From Paraburkholderia bannensis NBRC 103871 (GTDB taxonomy: Bacteria; Pseudomonadota; Gammaproteobacteria; Burkholderiales; Burkholderiaceae), in the NCBI RefSeq assembly GCF_000685015.1, contig NZ_BAYA01000001.1, positions 124,001 to 188,000 of the forward strand: a stretch of 64,000 bases of DNA. Reading direction: 5' to 3'. The stretch's first letter is position 1. Each line of letters opens with the position of its first letter. The notes under the pieces were generated by a model. That model was not told the DNA's origin, did not search any database, and saw nothing but the letters and a program-made list of their open reading frames with translations. Shown piece by piece: positions 18,211 to 28,460 of the stretch. A program made the position numbers and the translations under genes.

Positions 18211-18241
18211 ACGGCCATCGCGCGATGTGCACGATGGCCGT
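18211..18241 (-). terminator. Probable terminator hairpin after the hydratase gene
   Basis: ACGGCCATCG (18211-18220) pairs perfectly with CGATGGCCGT (18232-18241), with an 11-base loop. It lies 44 bp past the hydratase stop. The minus-strand tail after the stem (CTTTCGTTGG) is only weakly U-rich. Confidence 0.55.
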
Positions 18242-18284
18242 CATGGTGTTCCCGACGCAAGCGAAGGCTGCGCCGTGCATTGTG

Positions 18285-19046
18285 TTAGACGAACTCGATC
18301 TCGACTTCGCCGAATCCGTCGATGTGCCCGCGTAGAAGACCTGGGCCTTCGATGCGGTGAGCCCCTACGTAGGAACCCGTGGTAATCGTCCACTCGGGCT
18401 CGATGGTGATGCCCATGGCCGCGCAATGATTGACGAACCACACCAGCAGTTCGCGCGGGTCGCCTGCTGGATTACCCGCAGCCTCGGGCACGAGCGAAAC
18501 GCCGTTGAAGTCCAGTTCGAGTTCGGGCGCGACGAAATCGAGCGCGCGTGCAAGCGTGCCATAAGGCTGCGCATGACCGGTCACGAGCGCACCGTTGTTC
18601 TGCGCGTCCGCGAGCTGGGCCAGCGGGGCGACGTTGGGCCATTCGGCATAGCGGCTATCGACGATTTCGATGGCGGGCAGCACCTGTCCCACCAATGAGA
18701 GCACTTCGTCGCGTTCATAGGCGTCGGGACGCGGCGCGACCGGCTCGGCAAAACGAAAGGCGATTTCGAGTTCAACCAGCACGCGGAAAAAATGCTGTCG
18801 CTCGACGCGCGCGGGCGAGACGTGCACCAGCGTGGCCGGAATCGGCGCGCCCGAAGCCGCGCCGCCGGGTGAGCGGGCGCCGATCTTCCAGGCGCCCGTG
18901 GCCGTGCCGAGCCCGGCGATCACGGCCTGCTGGATCGCATAGGCCGTGGCCGCGTCGGGCGGCAGGCTCTCGGGCGGCAGCGTCTCGATCAGGTGATGGC
19001 GGCGGCGCGCCGTCACGAGGCGTTGCACGAGATCGTCACGTGTCAT
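18285..19046 (-). CDS. 2-keto-4-pentenoate hydratase-like protein
   Basis: 253 aa. It resembles the MhpD/HpaH/DmpE hydratases of the fumarylacetoacetase superfamily: 'ATGAWKIGARSPGG', then 'VELEIAFRFAEPV', where the acidic residues correspond to the metal-binding Glu pair, 'VLPAIEIVDSRYAEW' and a C-terminal 'LLRGHIDGFGEVEIEF'. These enzymes add water to 2-hydroxypentadienoate-type acids in meta-cleavage of aromatics. The frame is open further upstream, but AAAAAGGA 9 bases before the ATG at 19046 fixes the start. No other aromatic catabolic gene is nearby, so the substrate cannot be stated. Confidence 0.85.
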   Translation of the reverse strand: MTRDDLVQRLVTARRRHHLIETLPPESLPPDAATAYAIQQAVIAGLGTATGAWKIGARSPGGAASGAPIPATLVHVSPARVERQHFFRVLVELEIAFRFAEPVAPRPDAYERDEVLSLVGQVLPAIEIVDSRYAEWPNVAPLAQLADAQNNGALVTGHAQPYGTLARALDFVAPELELDFNGVSLVPEAAGNPAGDPRELLVWFVNHCAAMGITIEPEWTITTGSYVGAHRIEGPGLLRGHIDGFGEVEIEFV

Positions 19047-19669
19047 GTCTGGATCCTTTTTGTACGTTCGCATGCCCGCGGCGCATCGAAGCGGCCTGGC
19101 CGGCACGTTGTCGTCATGTCGCGTTTGCGGCGCTGCAACGCCGCGCCGCCCGATTACCGTCACGGCGATGCGGCGCGCCCTCCCTGGCGCCCCGTTCGTG
19201 ACCGCATTGCCGCCCCTGTGAATGCTGCCTGTGCCGCGAGTGTTACGTGTATCGCCTGTACCGCCTGTGCAATCCATGACGCTTAATCTGCGCCCTGGCG
19301 GCTCGCACAGCCGCGCAGGACGCCGCCACGGCACTTGCACCGCACCCGCGCCGCCCGGCAGGCGGGAGGCGCCGCGCAGTGTACCTTGCGCGCCTGGTTG
19401 CGCGCATGACACCGTGTGACACGAACCACAATGTACCGTAACCCGTCAGACGCGGGGCGCGCAGGGTTCATCGAAACTTCGTACGAACGAAAAGTCGACA
19501 CAAGCGCGGACGAAAAAAAGCCGCTGCGATGCAGCGGCGCAAGATCGGCCGGCGTGATTTGTCGTTTAGACCCGAATCAGCCGGCCCGAGAGGTGCGTCT
19601 GGCTGCGCGCGCATGAACACGCGCGCGGCCGTCAATCGAAAAACGCGAAAAACGCGAAGAACGCGCCGG
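19047..19669. other. 623-bp region without a gene
   Basis: It contains the hydratase ribosome binding site at its left end and the chemoreceptor terminator near its right end (19513-19538). The GC-rich middle part shows short CGCCTGT repeats near 19251-19271 but no supportable gene. Confidence 0.6.
19513..19538 (-). terminator. Intrinsic terminator of the chemoreceptor gene
   Basis: GCCGCTGC (19520-19527) pairs with GCAGCGGC (19531-19538) around a 3-base loop. The seven plus-strand A at 19513-19519 give the U tract on the minus strand. Confidence 0.88.
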
Positions 19670-21445
19670 TCAGAAGGTTTCCCAATCGTCGTTCGAGCCG
19701 GCGCTGGCCGTTGCGGTGGCCGGGGCTGCTGCAGCAGCAGGACGCGCGAGAGCCGGCGCCGGTGCGCGTGCCGCGCTCGGGGCGGCAGCAGCAGACGCCG
19801 GGCGGGCCGCGACGGGCTTCGCCGCTGCGCGCGCCACCGGCATTGCGCGTGCCTTGACCGGCGCTGCCGTTGCAGCAGGCGCGAATGTCATCGCCGACGC
19901 GCCTTGATCGTCGAGATTGAATACCGACACGGCGGCGCGCAGACGGCCTGCCTGGTCTTCCAGCGATTGCGCGGCGGCAGCGGCTTCTTCCACCAGCGCG
20001 GCGTTCTGCTGCGTGACTTCGTCCATCTGCGTAACGGCGCGCGCCACCTGGTCGATGCCGCTCGACTGCTCCTGCGAAGCCGCTGCGATCTCGCCCATGA
20101 TGTCGGTGACGCGCTGCACCGCGCCGATGATCTCGGTCATCGTGCGGCCTGCCTCGTCGACCAGCGCCGAGCCCGCCTGCACGCGCTCGACCGAGTTGTC
20201 GATCAGCGCCTTGATTTCCTTAGCCGCCGCCGACGAGCGCTGCGCCAGGCTGCGCACCTCGCCCGCCACCACGGCGAAGCCGCGGCCCTCTTCGCCCGCG
20301 CGGGCCGCTTCCACGGCCGCGTTGAGCGCGAGAATGTTGGTCTGGAATGCGATGCCTTCGATGATCGTGATGATGTCGGAGATCTTCGCCGAGCTCTGGT
20401 TGATGTCGCCCATCGTGCCGACGACCTGGCTCACGACGCTGCTGCCCTTGTTGGCGATTTCCGATGCATTGGCGGCAAGCTGGCTCGCCTGGCGTGCGTT
20501 CTCGGCGTTCTGCTTCACGGTGCCGGTCAGCTCTTCCATGCTCGACGCCGTTTCCTGGAGCGCCGACGCCTGCTCTTCCGTGCGCGAGGACAGGTCGATG
20601 TTGCCGGCCGCGATCTGGCGCGTGGCCGTCGCGATCGATTCGGCGCCTTCGCGCACCGAGCGCACCGTGTCGGTCAGGCTGCGCTGCATGCGCGACACGC
20701 CGCCGAGCAGTTCACCCATTTCGTCACGCGTACGCACCACAACGGGGCGGCGCAGGTCGCCCGCGGCGATTGCCGTGAATGCGCCCAGTGCCTCGCCGAG
20801 CGGCTCCGAAATCGCGCGGCGCAGCGCGAGGAACGAGAACACCGAAGCGCCAATGCCGATCAGCAGCGCGGCGATCACCGCGATGCGCAGTTCGCCGAAC
20901 GCGGACTGAGCCGCGTCGAAGCCGTCCTGGGCGAGCGACGTCTGTAGCTTGTCGAGCGCGAGATCGGCCTTCGACAGTTGGTCGTAGGCGGCCTGCAGCG
21001 CCTTGGCGCCGTCGATCACCTTGCTCTGGTCGCCTGCCGTGACGATTGCCGCGAAGTTGTCGGCGGCCTGATGCAGCGCGTCGCGACGGGCCGCGACGTC
21101 CTGCGCGAGGCGATCCTCGTCCTGGCCACGCGGCAGGTCGGTGTACTTCTTCCAGTAGCTGTCGGAGATGCCGCGCATTTCATGCGCGCGCGAGAGCGTC
21201 GTCGCCGCGTCGGGCGTGCCGATCTGGAAGGCCGCGCGGTCGAGCGCGAGGCGCTCGCGGGCGGCGTAGATTTCGGCCATGTTCACGGCATGGCCACTTG
21301 GCATCTGGTTGGTGTAGGTATCGCGGTACGCGTCGTTGGAGCGGTTCAGGCCGAGGAGCCCGACCACGCTGATGACGACGATGAGCGTCGCCAGAAAACC
21401 CATCGTGAGGCCGATGCGCGCCTTGATGCTGATGCCCTTGTTCAT
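19670..21445 (-). CDS. Methyl-accepting chemotaxis protein
   Basis: 591 aa. A first membrane helix lies at about residues 12-32 ('MGFLATLIVVISVVGLLG') and a periplasmic four-helix-bundle sensor at about 35-185. A second helix at about 190-212 precedes HAMP. The cytoplasmic signalling domain has the hairpin tip 'FQTNILALNAAVEAARAG' and 'GFAVVAGEVRSLAQRS'. An Ala/Pro-rich linker leads to the final residues 'DDWETF', close to the NWETF pentapeptide that tethers CheR and CheB in enteric receptors. GGGAGAG stands a few bases before the ATG. It lies downstream of the ribose operon and has an RbsR-like operator in its promoter region, which hints at a ribose or sugar receptor; this is inference. Confidence 0.95.
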   Translation of the reverse strand: MNKGISIKARIGLTMGFLATLIVVISVVGLLGLNRSNDAYRDTYTNQMPSGHAVNMAEIYAARERLALDRAAFQIGTPDAATTLSRAHEMRGISDSYWKKYTDLPRGQDEDRLAQDVAARRDALHQAADNFAAIVTAGDQSKVIDGAKALQAAYDQLSKADLALDKLQTSLAQDGFDAAQSAFGELRIAVIAALLIGIGASVFSFLALRRAISEPLGEALGAFTAIAAGDLRRPVVVRTRDEMGELLGGVSRMQRSLTDTVRSVREGAESIATATRQIAAGNIDLSSRTEEQASALQETASSMEELTGTVKQNAENARQASQLAANASEIANKGSSVVSQVVGTMGDINQSSAKISDIITIIEGIAFQTNILALNAAVEAARAGEEGRGFAVVAGEVRSLAQRSSAAAKEIKALIDNSVERVQAGSALVDEAGRTMTEIIGAVQRVTDIMGEIAAASQEQSSGIDQVARAVTQMDEVTQQNAALVEEAAAAAQSLEDQAGRLRAAVSVFNLDDQGASAMTFAPAATAAPVKARAMPVARAAAKPVAARPASAAAAPSAARAPAPALARPAAAAAPATATASAGSNDDWETF

Positions 21446-21554
21446 GACTCTCCCGTGCTTGCCGAAGGCGGAGGCTGCCGCCTCTGAAAAACGAATAACT
21501 GCGTGAATGACGTTGCGAATAACTTCGCTTAACCTGCTCTGAATTCGTTTACGG

Positions 21555-21564
21555 CAAACGTTTG
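21555..21564. promoter_or_regulatory. RbsR-like operator upstream of the chemoreceptor
   Basis: CAAACGTTTG in the context GGCAAACGTTTGAGA matches 11 of the 12 bases of the rbsB-upstream palindrome GCAAACGTTTGC. It lies 110 bp before the chemoreceptor start in an AT-rich promoter-like stretch. Confidence 0.55.
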
Positions 21565-21708
21565 AGAGACTTGAAATTGTTATATGGTATGAAGAAATAA
21601 TTCTGATGCGCGGCGCAATAATTACAAATGCCTATCAGCCTCTTTCGACGCTTTGACAACGCAGCGGACGCTTAAGTGGCGTGCGTCGCTGGGTTGCCGC
21701 TGGGTTGC

Positions 21709-22686
21709 TTAAGCGCGCAGATCAGCCAGCGTCGGGATGGAGGGTTGTGCACCCGCGCGCGTCACCGAAATCGACGCCGCCTGGAGCGCAAACGGAATAG
21801 CCGTGTCGGGTAAAGCGCCTTGCGCCAGCTGCGCGGCCAGCGCGCCGACGAAGGTATCGCCGGCAGCGGTGGTATCGATTGCGGCGACTTTGGGCGCGGG
21901 CCAGTGGCGCGCGGCGCCCGAGCCATCGTCGAGCAACGCGCACACCCCTTGCGCACCCAGCGTAATCAACACATGCCGAGCCCCCGCACGACGTAGCGCC
22001 GCGGCCGCAAGCGCGGCTTCGTCGGGCGTCGCCACGGGCAAGCCGGTGAGCGCCGCCGCTTCGAGTTCGTTGGGCACGAGGTAATCGACGAGCGGCAGCC
22101 ATGCGTCGGGCAGCGGCCCGATTGCAGGCGCGGGATTCAGAATCGTGATCTTGCCGAGCGCTCGCGCGGTGGTGAGCGCCGCGAGGACGGCCTGCGGCGG
22201 CGTCTCCAGCTGGCAGACGACGACCTGCGCCGCCGCAAGCACGGCTTCGTGGCGCGCCAGCGTCGCGGGCGTGACTGCACCATTGCTGCCCGCGACGATG
22301 ACAATGGCGTTCTGGCTCGCATCGTCGACCACGATGAGCGCCACACCCGTGGGGACGTCGGGCGAGGTATCGAGCGCGCCGCAATCGATGCCTTCTGCAA
22401 GCAGCCCGGCGCGCAATCGCTCACCGTTGGCGTCGGCGCCCACGCAGCCGATCATCGCCACCTGCGCGCCCAGGCGCGCCGCCGCGACGGCCTGATTGCC
22501 GCCCTTGCCGCCCGCCACCTGCACGAACGCGCTGCCCGCGAGCGTTTCGCCTGCACGCGGCAGGCGCGGCGCACGGGCCACGAGATCCATGTTGAGACTG
22601 CCGACCACGGCAACGCGCGCGGTCGTATGGGATGGAGTCTGCGATTGAACTTGAGCGCCGCCGCGCTTCGCTTCGTTCGTCGTCAC
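21709..22686 (-). CDS. rbsK: Ribokinase
   Basis: 325 aa of the PfkB family. The N-terminal signature is 'GSLNMDLVARAPRLPRAGET' with 'VAGGKGGNQAVAAARLGA'; the C-terminal anion-hole and catalytic Asp motif is 'DTTAAGDTFVGALAAQLA'. It phosphorylates D-ribose to ribose 5-phosphate using ATP. The start is GTG with AAGGAG 8 bases upstream. It is the last gene of the rbsBACRK cluster, 83 bp after rbsR. The residues before 'TARVAVVGSLNMD' form a somewhat long tail of about 22 residues. Confidence 0.94.
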   Translation of the reverse strand: MTTNEAKRGGAQVQSQTPSHTTARVAVVGSLNMDLVARAPRLPRAGETLAGSAFVQVAGGKGGNQAVAAARLGAQVAMIGCVGADANGERLRAGLLAEGIDCGALDTSPDVPTGVALIVVDDASQNAIVIVAGSNGAVTPATLARHEAVLAAAQVVVCQLETPPQAVLAALTTARALGKITILNPAPAIGPLPDAWLPLVDYLVPNELEAAALTGLPVATPDEAALAAAALRRAGARHVLITLGAQGVCALLDDGSGAARHWPAPKVAAIDTTAAGDTFVGALAAQLAQGALPDTAIPFALQAASISVTRAGAQPSIPTLADLRA

Positions 22687-22769
22687 CTGATCGTCTCCTT
22701 TACGGTGCTACGTCCCGGTGTTACGTCGAAGCGCGGCGCGGCGCGCGCCCTGATGTCAGACCGCGAGCG

Positions 22770-23843
22770 TCAGGCCGCGAGCGACGCAGGCTCGGGTTCG
22801 GATTCCTGCTCGGAGGCTGCCTCGGCGTTGCCGCTCCACGGCGCTGTCGATTCGCGCTGCAAGAGTTGCGGCATCATGACGCGCCGCTGCACCTTCACGC
22901 CGCTGCGCTCGCGCTCGGCCACGCCGATGCGCTCGATCAGTGTGAGCGCCGCCATTTCGCCGAGCGCACGCGCAGGCTGCCCCACGGTCGAGAGCGCGGG
23001 CCACGTGAAATGGCCCAGCTCGATATCGTCGAAGCCGATGATCGAGACGTCGGCCGGCACGCGCAAACCGCGTTCGGCGGCGGCGCGCAGCGCGCCAATG
23101 CCCATCATGTCGTTGCCCGCGAAAATCGCGCTCGGGCGCACGGTGTCGAACAGTTGCGCCGCGGCGCGATAACCGCCCGCGCCGGAAAAATCGGCTTCGA
23201 CGATCGCACCGGCCGGAATCTCGATGCCGCGCTCAGCCATTGCGCGCAGGAAACCGTGCATGCGCATGGCGCTCACCGCAGTCGTGACCGGCCCCGTGAT
23301 GCAGCCGATGTTCGAGTGCCCGAGTTCGATCAGGTGGCGCGTCGCGAGCCACGCGCCGCGCTCGTGGTCGATCTGCACGAGATCGGCGTCGAGCCCTTCG
23401 ATGTTGCGGTCAACCACCACGATCGGCTCGCGCGTGTCGCCTAGCGTCGCGGCCAGCACGGCGTCGTCGCCGGCCGAGGCCACGATCAGCCCGTCGATGC
23501 GCTTTTCCTGCAGCACGCGCAGATAGTTGCGCTGCTTCACGGGATCGTCGTCCGAGTTGCAGAAGAACACGCAGTAGCCTTTTTGCGCGCAGCCGTCCTC
23601 GACGCCGCGCGCGAGTTCGGCGAAATACGGATTCGTGCCGTTGGGCACGACAAGTCCGATGGTGGCAGTCGAGCGCGCCTTGAGCGAGCGCGCCACGGCC
23701 GAAGGCACGTAGTTGAGGTCGCGGATCGCCTGCTCGACCTTCGCCCTCACCTCTGCGGACACGGGCCGCGAGTTGTTCACCACATGCGACACCGTCGTGA
23801 ATGACACCCCCGCCACGGCGGCCACATCTTTGATCGTCGCCAT
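22770..23843 (-). CDS. rbsR: LacI family regulator RbsR
   Basis: 357 aa. The helix-turn-helix is 'TIKDVAAVAGVSFTTVSHVV' at residues 3-22, followed by 'YVPSAVARSLKARSTATIGL' and a sugar-binding effector domain ('SAIFAGNDMMGIGAL', 'VSIIGFDDIELGHFTWPAL'). The start at 23843 has AGGAG 10 bases upstream; a longer open frame passes through a 12-bp tandem repeat and is not credible. It lies between rbsC and rbsK, so it should repress the ribose operon through the AAACGTTT palindrome before rbsB. Confidence 0.92.
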   Translation of the reverse strand: MATIKDVAAVAGVSFTTVSHVVNNSRPVSAEVRAKVEQAIRDLNYVPSAVARSLKARSTATIGLVVPNGTNPYFAELARGVEDGCAQKGYCVFFCNSDDDPVKQRNYLRVLQEKRIDGLIVASAGDDAVLAATLGDTREPIVVVDRNIEGLDADLVQIDHERGAWLATRHLIELGHSNIGCITGPVTTAVSAMRMHGFLRAMAERGIEIPAGAIVEADFSGAGGYRAAAQLFDTVRPSAIFAGNDMMGIGALRAAAERGLRVPADVSIIGFDDIELGHFTWPALSTVGQPARALGEMAALTLIERIGVAERERSGVKVQRRVMMPQLLQRESTAPWSGNAEAASEQESEPEPASLAA

Positions 23844-24006
23844 TTTTCTGTTGCTCCTGCTTCGTCCTGCACGTTTTCTACTGCTGCCGCCGTACACACG
23901 GCGATTGCTCTCGGCGCCCACGCTGGTCTGCTGGTCTACGGCTCTATCAGGCAGGCGCGCCCTCGTTACGTTCTTATTGCTTCGGTGACCGCGGCGATGC
24001 GCGCTG

Positions 24007-24042
24007 CCCGGTTCGCAGCCCGGTTCGCAGCCCGGTTCGCAG
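24007..24042. repeat. Three tandem copies of a 12-bp unit
   Basis: CCCGGTTCGCAG is present three times without change, followed by a partial CCC. It sits in the 242-bp gap between rbsC and rbsR. Confidence 0.85.
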
Positions 24043-24085
24043 CCCATCACCGCCTGCTTCTACTGTTCTTTTTTCATCTGCTGCA

Positions 24086-25116
24086 TCATTTGCCGCCACT
24101 GCTTCGGCGCTTGCTGCGCCGGTTGCTGCGATACGTGTCGAGCACTACCGCCACCACGATTACCGCGCCGGTGATGATGCGCTTGGTCGGCTCGTTCGCG
24201 CCGATCTGCGCAAGCCCCGCCGCCAACACCGAAATGATCAGCACGCCAAAGAACGTGCTGATCACCGATCCACGCCCACCCATCAGGCTCGTGCCGCCGA
24301 TCACCACCGCCGCGATCACCTGCAGCTCAAGACCGACGCCGGCATTCGGATCGGCGGCTTCGAGGCGCGACACCTGGAACAGCGCCGCCAGGCCCGACAA
24401 TGCGCCCATCAGCGCGAACACCAGAATCTTGTACGGCCGCGGATCGACGCCTGCGAGCCGCACGGCTTCCTCGTTGGTACCGATACCAATGAGATAGCGG
24501 CCGAACACCGTGCGCGTGAGCACCAGCTGCGCAATCACCATGACCGCGACGGCGATCAGGAACGCAGGCGAGATGCCGAATGCGATCGGATTGGAGAGGA
24601 AGTCGAACGCATCGCCGATATAGGCCGTGCGCGAATTCGTCATCTGGTACGCGAGACCGCGAGCGGCCTCCAGCACCCCCAGCGAGACGATGAACGACGG
24701 AATGCGCCAGCCCACCGTCACCGCGCCCGTCAGCGTGCCCGTGGCCGCCGCGGCCAGCAGCCCGAGCAGCGCCGAGGGCAACGGCCCGAGGCCCCACTTG
24801 AGCGCAGCCACGCTCACCACCGAAGCGCCGAGCGCCAGCACCGACCCCACCGAAAGATCAATGCCCGCGATGATCAGCACGAAGGTCATGCCCACCGACA
24901 TCACGACGAGATCGGGAATCTGGTTCGCGATCGTGCTGAACGTATCGTAGGTCAGGAAGTGCGAACTCAGCAGCGAGAACAACACGATCATCGCCAGCAG
25001 CGCGAGCGCGAGGCCCAGATAGTTCGACAGCCCGAAACGCGTGCCTGCGGGCTTGCTGCTCGCGGCCACGGCTTCCTGGCCCGACGGTGCTGGTTGCTCG
25101 CGCAACGGTTGATTCG

Positions 25117-25120
<4 letters not shown>
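24086..25120 (-). CDS. rbsC: Ribose ABC transporter permease
   Basis: 344 aa with 8 to 10 hydrophobic helices, the layout of RbsC/XylH permeases. Conserved segments are 'TFVLIIAGIDLSVGSVLAL' and 'AVVIGGTSLMGGRGSVIST'. The C-terminus is a basic tail ('RSNRRSKRRSSGGK'). The ATG overlaps the rbsA stop (ATGA), so it is translated with the ATPase. It forms the inner-membrane channel for ribose with RbsA and RbsB. Confidence 0.95.
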
Positions 25121-26838
<1,718 letters not shown>

Positions 26839-27283
26839 CACGATCCTGTAGTCGCGCTGCCAGGGCCGCCTTCGGCGCTGTTGTACGATCCGCACAAAAA
26901 GGGCGCGGCCGGCGCGCGGTACGCGCTGGCCCGCCCTCTCCACAAGCTGGCGGCCGCCGTTCGGGCGGCCCGCCTACGGCTGCGCAACCGGCTAACCGGT
27001 CTAAGCGGTCGCTTCTGCTCACGCAGCCATCACGCTACGAATAACGGCGGCGTGCAGGTTTTCTTGAGCGGTTTATTACACAAGACTCACAGCCTGCTCG
27101 CATCAATCTCGCGGCCAATCCTGTGCACACGCCGCCAGGCCAGCGTTGACGGGCTAACCATCCAGTGAAAATCAGGCCAGCCCATCGATGCCGGTTCAAG
27201 GCGAAAAATTCGGCATACATATTTTTGTGCTGGCCTGAGCGCGTTGCGCCGTTAAAGCTGTGCCCGCCGCGGCTTTGCCGGGC
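26839..27283. other. 445-bp intercistronic region rbsB-rbsA
   Basis: No gene is visible. It holds a nested inverted repeat close to the rbsB end (27172-27238) and a further copy of CAGGCCAGC at 27137-27145. Otherwise I see nothing in it beyond the rbsA ribosome binding site. Confidence 0.6.
27172..27238 (-). terminator. Nested hairpin after rbsB, possible attenuating terminator
   Basis: TCAGGCCAGC (27172-27181) pairs perfectly with GCTGGCCTGA (27229-27238). Inside lies ATGCCG (27188-27193) with CGGCAT (27211-27216). On the minus strand the outer stem is followed by TTTTC. The loop is long, so termination would be partial at best. Confidence 0.5.
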
Positions 27284-28240
27284 TTACTTCGTGACGAGCA
27301 CGACCGGCGTTTCGACCACGCCGGACAGCTCGGCCTGTTTCTTGTGCTCCTTGAGCGCCTTGAGCGCCGTGTCGATGCCGAACACGGCCTGCTTCGCGGC
27401 GTACTGGTCGGCGGTGGCGAGCACGCGGCCGTCCTTGAGCATCGGCTTGATGGCGTCGATGTTGTCGTAGCCGACCACCATAACCTTGCCCTGCTTGCCC
27501 GCCGCGCGCACGGCCGACACGGCGCCGATCGCCATGTTGTCGTTGCCGCACAGCAGCGCCTTCAGGTCGGGATACTCGTTGAGCATGGCCGAGGCGACGG
27601 CATTGCCCTTGTCGATTTCCCATTCGCCGGACTGCGTGGAGACGATCTTCGCGCCGAGCGCGTCCATCGCGTCCTTGAAGCCCGCCGTGCGCTGCTGCGC
27701 GTTCGTGGTGGTCGACACGCCTTCGACGATGCCGACCTGGTCGCCCGCCTTGAGCTTCTTCGCCAGGTAGTCGCCGACGAGGCGCGCGCCCTTCTTGTTG
27801 TCCGGGCCGACGAACGGCACGTTCAGGTTCTTCGACTTGAGCACATCCGGGTCGAGCCGGTTGTCGATGTTGACGACGATGATGCCCGCATCGACGGCCT
27901 TCTTCACGACCGGCACAAGCGCCTTCGAATCCGCCGGCGCGAGCACGATCGCGTCCACCTTCGAGACGATCATCTGCTCGACGATCTGGATCTGCGCGGC
28001 GGTATCGGTTTCGTTCTTGATGCCGTTGGTGATGAGGTCGAACTCGCCGGCATTGTGTTTCTGGTAGTCCTTCGCACCGGTCTCCATGGTGAGGAAGAAC
28101 TCGTTGGCGAGCGACTTCATGACGAGGGCGACCTTGGGCTTGTGCCCGGCGGCCTGGGCGTGCGCCGAAAGCGGCAGCGCCGAAACAGCGAGGAATGCAG
28201 CGGCAGTGCAAAGAAAGCGACGGCGAATGCGGGAGTTCAT
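27284..28240 (-). CDS. rbsB: Ribose-binding periplasmic protein
   Basis: 318 aa. A signal peptide with basic start ('MNSRIRRRFLCTAAAFLAVS') ends near 'LSAHAQA'. The mature protein is a family-4 sugar-binding protein: 'VALVMKSLANEFFLTMETGA', 'AIVLAPADSKALVPVVKKAV', 'IIVVNIDNRLD' and 'LLCGNDNMAIGAVSAVRA'. It captures ribose (or a related pentose) for RbsAC and may also signal to a chemoreceptor. GGAG lies 9 bases before the ATG. An upstream in-frame start at 28294 would break the signal peptide. It is the first gene of the rbs cluster. Confidence 0.94.
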   Translation of the reverse strand: MNSRIRRRFLCTAAAFLAVSALPLSAHAQAAGHKPKVALVMKSLANEFFLTMETGAKDYQKHNAGEFDLITNGIKNETDTAAQIQIVEQMIVSKVDAIVLAPADSKALVPVVKKAVDAGIIVVNIDNRLDPDVLKSKNLNVPFVGPDNKKGARLVGDYLAKKLKAGDQVGIVEGVSTTTNAQQRTAGFKDAMDALGAKIVSTQSGEWEIDKGNAVASAMLNEYPDLKALLCGNDNMAIGAVSAVRAAGKQGKVMVVGYDNIDAIKPMLKDGRVLATADQYAAKQAVFGIDTALKALKEHKKQAELSGVVETPVVLVTK

Positions 28241-28290
28241 CCTGGTAGTCTCCGGTTGTCTGGCCCGGGCGGGCCGTATTCTGGTTATGC

Positions 28291-28302
28291 GCAAACGTTT
28301 GC
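28291..28302. promoter_or_regulatory. RbsR operator upstream of rbsB
   Basis: GCAAACGTTTGC is a perfect 12-bp palindrome 51 bp before the rbsB start. The AAACGTTT core is the standard LacI-family form. RbsR, encoded in the same cluster, is the likely binder. Confidence 0.75.
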
Positions 28303-28353
28303 AGGCAGCCCGTTCTCCAAGGGTGCCGAACGCGGTGTCAATGTACCGCGAGT

Positions 28354-28406
28354 TGCTGCATCGTGCTCAGCGCGTTACAACCTTGTGCGCTGAGCACGAT
28401 GCAGCA
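28354..28406. repeat. Perfect 20-bp inverted repeat between rbsB and corA
   Basis: TGCTGCATCGTGCTCAGCGC (28354-28373) is exactly complementary to the arm at 28387-28406, with a 13-base loop. It lies about 55 bp past the corA stop and upstream of the rbsB promoter. Neither strand has a U tract after it. Confidence 0.85.
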
Positions 28407-28460
28407 TGGGACGTCGCTGACGAAGCTGTTCCGAAGGCGTCCCGAAGCCGCGCAGGGCTA

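Larger units (their letters stand above)
17476..18284. other. 809-bp region without a gene (prkA leader and hydratase 3' side)
   Basis: No frame here looks like a real gene. The part next to prkA has lower GC and runs such as GAATTTTTTTTCACAC (17565-17580), where the prkA promoter should lie. An 11-bp tandem repeat (18161-18202) and a hairpin (18211-18241) occupy the right end. The function of the middle part is unknown. Confidence 0.6.

Noticed and set aside
24007..24042. Possible CRISPR-like repeat
   Set aside because: Units are 12 bp, contiguous and without spacers; no cas genes.
28336..28341. TTGACA on the minus strand as the -35 of an rbsB promoter
   Set aside because: No acceptable -10 follows at 16-18 bases, so a promoter cannot be placed with confidence.
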